DNA of 8,118 nt, from positions 1 through 8,118 of the forward strand of contig JADGRN010000060.1 in the NCBI GenBank assembly GCA_017880825.1, given 5' to 3'. The stretch comes from Methylophilaceae bacterium. GTDB taxonomy: Bacteria; Pseudomonadota; Gammaproteobacteria; Burkholderiales; Methylophilaceae. Shown here one piece after another: positions 6,001 to 8,118 of this stretch. The notes beneath the pieces were generated by a model, which had not been told where the DNA came from, made no database searches, and worked only from the letters and a program-made list of their open reading frames with translations. The number at the start of each line of letters is the position of its first letter. Position 1 is the first letter of the stretch. The translations under genes were made by a program, and so were the position numbers.

Positions 6001-6321
6001 ACCTCCATGATAGGCATGATCGCGCTTGCCGGAATTATCGTGCGTAACTCCATTCTGCTGGTGGATTTTATTCAACTGGAAATTGCACAGGGTAAGCCAC
6101 TTAATGAGGCGGTGATTAACTCTGCCATCGCACGTACGCAGCCGATTCTGCTTACCGCACTGTCGGCCATGCTGGGTGCGCTATTCATTTTAGATGACCC
6201 GATTTTTAACGGGCTGGCCATCTCGCTCATCTTCGGTATTCTGGTTTCCACCCTGCTGACCCTGGTGGTGATTCCACTGTTGTATTACACGGCTTACCGC
6301 AATAAGCCATCCACTCAATAA
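3100..6321 (+). CDS. RND efflux pump, inner-membrane proton-driven permease (AcrB-like superfamily)
   Basis: Proton-driven trimeric exporter of 1073 residues, normal for the superfamily (about 1020-1070). TM1 lies near residues 31-50. The first periplasmic porter region follows (from about 51, opening PREEEPQIDV), then TM2-TM6 (about 365-520). The second porter region spans about 580-910, and TM8-TM12 about 912-1065. The proton-relay pair of TM4 is present as GILVDDAIVVVEN (D428, D429). In TM10 the motif equivalent to AcrB K940-N941 is VRNSILLVDF, with Arg982 in place of the Lys. The heavy-metal (HME, CusA) signature is lacking: TM4 has DD and not the CusA D-E pattern, so monovalent metal transport is unlikely. 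The start is ATG 3100, 10 bp after the adaptor stop, with only a short AGG before it, so translational coupling is likely. The substrate is unknown; the regulator and the sulfur-linked neighbours suggest export tied to reactive sulfur or redox stress. Confidence 0.94.
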   Translation: MTQHNNSEKPGIPEKLGISGRIARHFQEAQITPLLALLAMLLGLFAVLVTPREEEPQIDVTMANVLIPFPGALVKDVEQMVAVPAEQVLAQMAGVEHVSSASTAGMAVITVQFKVGVPRTQALVELYNTIHANQDWLPKNLGVGEPVVKPKGIDDVPILTATMYAKNSQQGAYDLERIAHTLEAEIKHVPGTREVVTLGGPGRVINVLLDPARMAASNVTVAGLRDVLHSANAGAPLGDTVQSNRAIALEAGRYLASAQDVADLVVGIHAGHPVFLRDVASVQDGAPPATRYVWHGEGGENGAEYPAVTIAVTKKPGQNAVEVSNSVIRQIEQLKNVLIPADVGLQITRNYGDTANEKAQKLIQKLIFATFAVVVLVFLALGRREAAIVGIAVILTLAATLFASWAWGFTLNRVSLFALIFSIGILVDDAIVVVENIHRHMQMKPDTSLTEIIPQAVDEVGGPTILATFTVIAALLPMAFVSGLMGPYMSPIPINASMGMLISLAVAFSVTPWLCHRWLKAKHHESALAGHISRTFQRLFTPLLDATRGGRNRLLLWLAVAGLIVISLVLPATKLVVMKMLPFDNKSEFQVVVDMPAGTPLEKTASVLHAMTAYLTTVPEVTNYQAYVGLSAPINFNGLVRQYYLRSGGEVGDIQVNLVDKHHRSEQSHAIASRVRPALQKIADNTGAKLKVVEVPPGPPVLSPIVAEIYGPDQTGREQIAHQVREVFAKTADIVDVDESAIAAAPKQEWVVDRRKAALLGISQEAIISTLRAGLSGEDVTYLHDASKYPASVQLRLPVGLQADAEALLALSVSASNGKLVPIRELVTRQDTLREQPIYHKDLLPVNYVIGNLGGHLDSPLYGLFAMRESILGIKTPNGGKLDEYFIRQPEEAQRQFALKWDGEWQVTYETFRDMGAAYAVGLILIYLLVVAQFGSYLTPLIIMAPIPLTIIGVMPGHALLGAQFTATSMIGMIALAGIIVRNSILLVDFIQLEIAQGKPLNEAVINSAIARTQPILLTALSAMLGALFILDDPIFNGLAISLIFGILVSTLLTLVVIPLLYYTAYRNKPSTQ

Positions 6322-6345
6322 CGCATATTCATTTGGAGAATTATC

Positions 6346-6552
6346 ATGACTTCATGGCAACTGGTTCGCGTAATCGCAGGCATTTTTATCCTGCTTTCAC
6401 TGGCGTTGGGCGTGCAAGCCAGCCCGTTATTTGTGAATGCCAACTGGCTTTGGTTTACAGCTTTCGTCGGGGCTAATTTGCTGCAAAGCGGGCTAACCCG
6501 CTGGTGCCTGATGGAAACCTTACTACGCAAACTTGGCATGCGCGCCGCTTGA
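6346..6552 (+). CDS. DUF2892/YgaP-type small inner-membrane protein
   Basis: A 68-residue protein with two hydrophobic segments (about 8-25 and 33-48) and a short cationic C-terminal tail (LLRKLGMRAA). The pattern of a first helix ending in LSLALG, then SPLFV, WLWFTAFVGANLLQSGLT, a cysteine (C54) and LLRKLG matches the DUF2892 family. That domain forms the membrane anchor of the rhodanese YgaP, and it also occurs alone in sulfur-related operons. Here no rhodanese domain is attached. The usual Cys-Pro of the tail is Cys-Leu. Its job is not established; family context points to sulfur transfer or sulfide response at the membrane. Start ATG 6346 has GGAGA 6 nt upstream. It lies 24 bp after the pump gene and its stop is 1 bp before the TolC-type start. 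Confidence 0.82.
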   Translation: MTSWQLVRVIAGIFILLSLALGVQASPLFVNANWLWFTAFVGANLLQSGLTRWCLMETLLRKLGMRAA

Positions 6553-6553
6553 T

Positions 6554-7948
6554 ATGCAGGCTACTTCCATAAAGCTATTAGCCTTATTGTTAACGCTCTG
6601 TGCCAGCCAAGCTCAAGCTTTTGATTTGCTTGAGGCTTGGCAGAGTGCGCGCACGCAAGACCCGCTATTTGGGGTTGCGCGTGCAGCCGCTGAGGCAGGG
6701 CGCACCAAGGGCTTGCAGGCGCAAGCCCTGAAAAGTCCACAGGTGACGGCCAACGCTGGACTGGGTGGTGTAAGCAACGACAACAAAATTACTGATGCCC
6801 AATTCTCAGCACCAGGAATGGGTGCGGCAAGTGGTGCCAACTTTCGTACCAAGACTGATGCCGGATTGGATTTAAGTTGGAATGTCCGTGCAGAATACCC
6901 GCTTTATGATGCCGCACGGTCCAGTTCTGTCAGCCAGTTAAACAAGCAGGCGCAACTTGCTGAAGTGCAGTTAAGTGCCGATGAGCAGCAACTCATGCTG
7001 CGCGTGGTGCAAGCCTACTTTGATACCCTGCTGGCAGAGGATACGTTGGCAACGGTCAAGAGTCAGATGGCGGCAGTGGCTAAGGCACTAGAGATTGCAA
7101 AGGCACGGTTTAAGGAGGGCGATGCCGCCATCATAGAAACCCATGAGTCGCAGGCGCGCTATGACATGTTAAGCGCACAAGAATTGGAAGCGAGCTCCAA
7201 CCTGCAACTTGTCCGTGCAGCGTTATCAGACCTTACGAATAATCAAGACGCGGCATTGGCGCATCTGCCACAGAAGGTTGATCTCCAACGTTATATGGCT
7301 GGAGATCTGGAAGCTTGGCTGGATCGCGCGCGCAACAGCAATCACCTTCTGCACATTCAGCAATTGCAACAAGACATTGCGCATGACGAAATAGGCAAGC
7401 ACCAGGCCAAGTATGCGCCAATACTTAATCTGGTTGCCCAGGCCGGTGGTGAGCGCTTGGATGGCATGGGATCGAACGATGCCAATCTCACCAACCATCA
7501 GGCGAGCCTGGGGTTGCAGCTCACCATTCCCTTATTTACCGGTGGTATGCGCGATGCGAAGTATCAAGAAGCGCTTGCGCTGGAAGACAAAGCGCGTAAC
7601 CAAACCGATGCCGTCCGCCAGCAAGCTGTACGTGATGCACGGTCGGCATGGCTGGGGGTTTCTGTAGGTCAGGGGCAAATCAAGGCGCTGGAGCAGGCTG
7701 AACGTTCAGCAGAAGTAAAATTGGATTCCACCCGCCTGGGGCATGAAGTGGGTGACCGCACTACGCTGGATGTCCTCAATTCTGAGCAAGAGCTTTTTAA
7801 CACGCGGCTCGCGTTATATCGAACTCGTTATCAGGTGCTGCTTGCGTTACTCAACCTTTCGGCGGCAGCAGGCGATTTAAACGAAAAGCGCTTAGATGAA
7901 GTTAATCAAGCACTCATAACGGACAAAATTGATAAAGCACTCAATTGA
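6554..7948 (+). CDS. TolC-family outer-membrane efflux channel
   Basis: Outer-membrane trimeric channel that completes the tripartite pump. From ATG 6554 it has 464 residues. I chose this start because it gives a clean signal peptide (MQATSIKLLALLLTLCASQAQA, cleaved before FDLLEAW) and lies 1 bp after the preceding stop, which suggests coupling. The upstream in-frame ATG at 6533 overlaps DUF2892 and would add seven residues before the signal. The mature part begins with the TolC-type LLEAW...ARTQDPLF element. It then shows two repeats of long helical hairpin with strands: the first around AEYPLYDAARSSSVSQLNKQA, the second around LQLTIPLFTGGMRDAKY. It ends with the conserved TTLDVLNSEQELFNTRLALYRTRYQ and LNLSAAAGDLN region. 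No clear Shine-Dalgarno is seen before either start. The family is near certain. Confidence 0.92.
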   Translation: MQATSIKLLALLLTLCASQAQAFDLLEAWQSARTQDPLFGVARAAAEAGRTKGLQAQALKSPQVTANAGLGGVSNDNKITDAQFSAPGMGAASGANFRTKTDAGLDLSWNVRAEYPLYDAARSSSVSQLNKQAQLAEVQLSADEQQLMLRVVQAYFDTLLAEDTLATVKSQMAAVAKALEIAKARFKEGDAAIIETHESQARYDMLSAQELEASSNLQLVRAALSDLTNNQDAALAHLPQKVDLQRYMAGDLEAWLDRARNSNHLLHIQQLQQDIAHDEIGKHQAKYAPILNLVAQAGGERLDGMGSNDANLTNHQASLGLQLTIPLFTGGMRDAKYQEALALEDKARNQTDAVRQQAVRDARSAWLGVSVGQGQIKALEQAERSAEVKLDSTRLGHEVGDRTTLDVLNSEQELFNTRLALYRTRYQVLLALLNLSAAAGDLNEKRLDEVNQALITDKIDKALN

Positions 7949-7999
7949 TGCTGAAGCGTAAAGAGTGACTGGCCAAACCAGCCTGATAACGTCATCAAT

Positions 8000-8118
8000 A
8001 TGGACGCACAAACAATCAGTCTCCTGCTGGGCGCGTTTGTAGGCATTCTGCTTTCACTCATCGGCGCTGGCGGTCATGCTGGCGGCCGGAGTTGGCGCCG
8101 TGGTAGGGCTCGCATGGG
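8000..8118 (+). CDS. Probable TauE/SafE-type sulfite exporter, 5' end only, apparent frame disruption
   Basis: Starts 51 bp after the TolC-type stop. The first 25 residues form a membrane helix ending in a glycine motif (ISLLLGAFVGILLSLIGAGG). This is the usual opening of TauE/SafE permeases, which export sulfite, sulfoacetate or other organosulfonates. From about 8073 the same frame turns hydrophilic and Arg-rich (HAGGRSWRRGRARM), whereas the frame one base later reads as membrane protein (VMLAAGVGAVVGLAW). This suggests an indel or small deletion, either real or at a poor-quality contig end. No Shine-Dalgarno is evident. A sulfite exporter fits the sulfur theme of the operon, but only 119 bases are visible, so the family call is moderate. 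Confidence 0.5.
   Translation, partial: MDAQTISLLLGAFVGILLSLIGAGGHAGGRSWRRGRARM

Noticed and set aside
3100..6321. Heavy-metal (CusA/CzcA, HME) type RND pump, suggested by the nearby arsenic genes
   Set aside because: TM4 has the DD pair in GILVDDAIVVVEN and TM10 has RN; the HME signature residues are absent, so a metal-ion substrate is not supported.
7970..7982. CTGG/CCAG short hairpin after the TolC-type gene as a terminator
   Set aside because: The stem is only 4 bp and no T-run follows; transcription probably continues into the TauE/SafE-like gene.

Overview
The window looks like a chromosomal or plasmid accessory segment from a member of the Pseudomonadota, perhaps a betaproteobacterial sulfur or iron oxidiser. 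That guess rests on the style of the ArsA/ArsD and RND proteins and is an inference. Two gene groups point away from a very AT-rich regulatory region at about 1410-1531.

Leftward (minus strand), reading away from that region, come three items. First is a 71-codon stump of an ETHE1/BLH-like metallo-beta-lactamase-fold gene (1194-1409). It stops just after the metal-ligand motif, and a perfect 9-bp hairpin covers its stop codon. Next is arsD (799-1161), a 120-residue arsenic metallochaperone with all its cysteine pairs. Last is the first 261 codons of arsA (1-783), the arsenite-pump ATPase, which runs off the left edge.

Rightward (plus strand) is a closely packed run. It holds an ArsR/SmtB-family repressor with the cysteine spacing of the persulfide sensors BigR/SqrR/HlyU (1532-1849), a 43-codon unknown ORF (1882-2013), and an RND periplasmic adaptor (2025-3089). 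These are followed by an RND inner-membrane pump of 1073 residues (3100-6321), a 68-residue DUF2892/YgaP-type membrane protein (6346-6552), and a TolC-family outer-membrane channel (6554-7948). The start of a probable TauE/SafE-type sulfite exporter (8000 to the right edge) comes last and appears frame-disrupted.

Taken together, the rightward genes read as one operon encoding a complete tripartite efflux system. It appears to be controlled by a reactive-sulfur-sensing repressor and is accompanied by sulfur-linked membrane proteins. BigR-type regulators are known to sit next to persulfide dioxygenase-like (BLH/ETHE1) genes, and here that divergent partner is the broken stump. arsDA now lies directly behind the stump. 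The simplest reading is that a deletion or recombination fused an arsDA operon to the promoter of a sulfide-detoxification operon. This may place arsenic-resistance genes under reactive-sulfur control.

No tRNA, rRNA, CRISPR array, insertion sequence or clear rho-independent terminator was recognised. Sequence at both extreme ends (about 1-60 and 8073-8118) departs from what the families lead one to expect. That could be real divergence or a contig-edge artefact.
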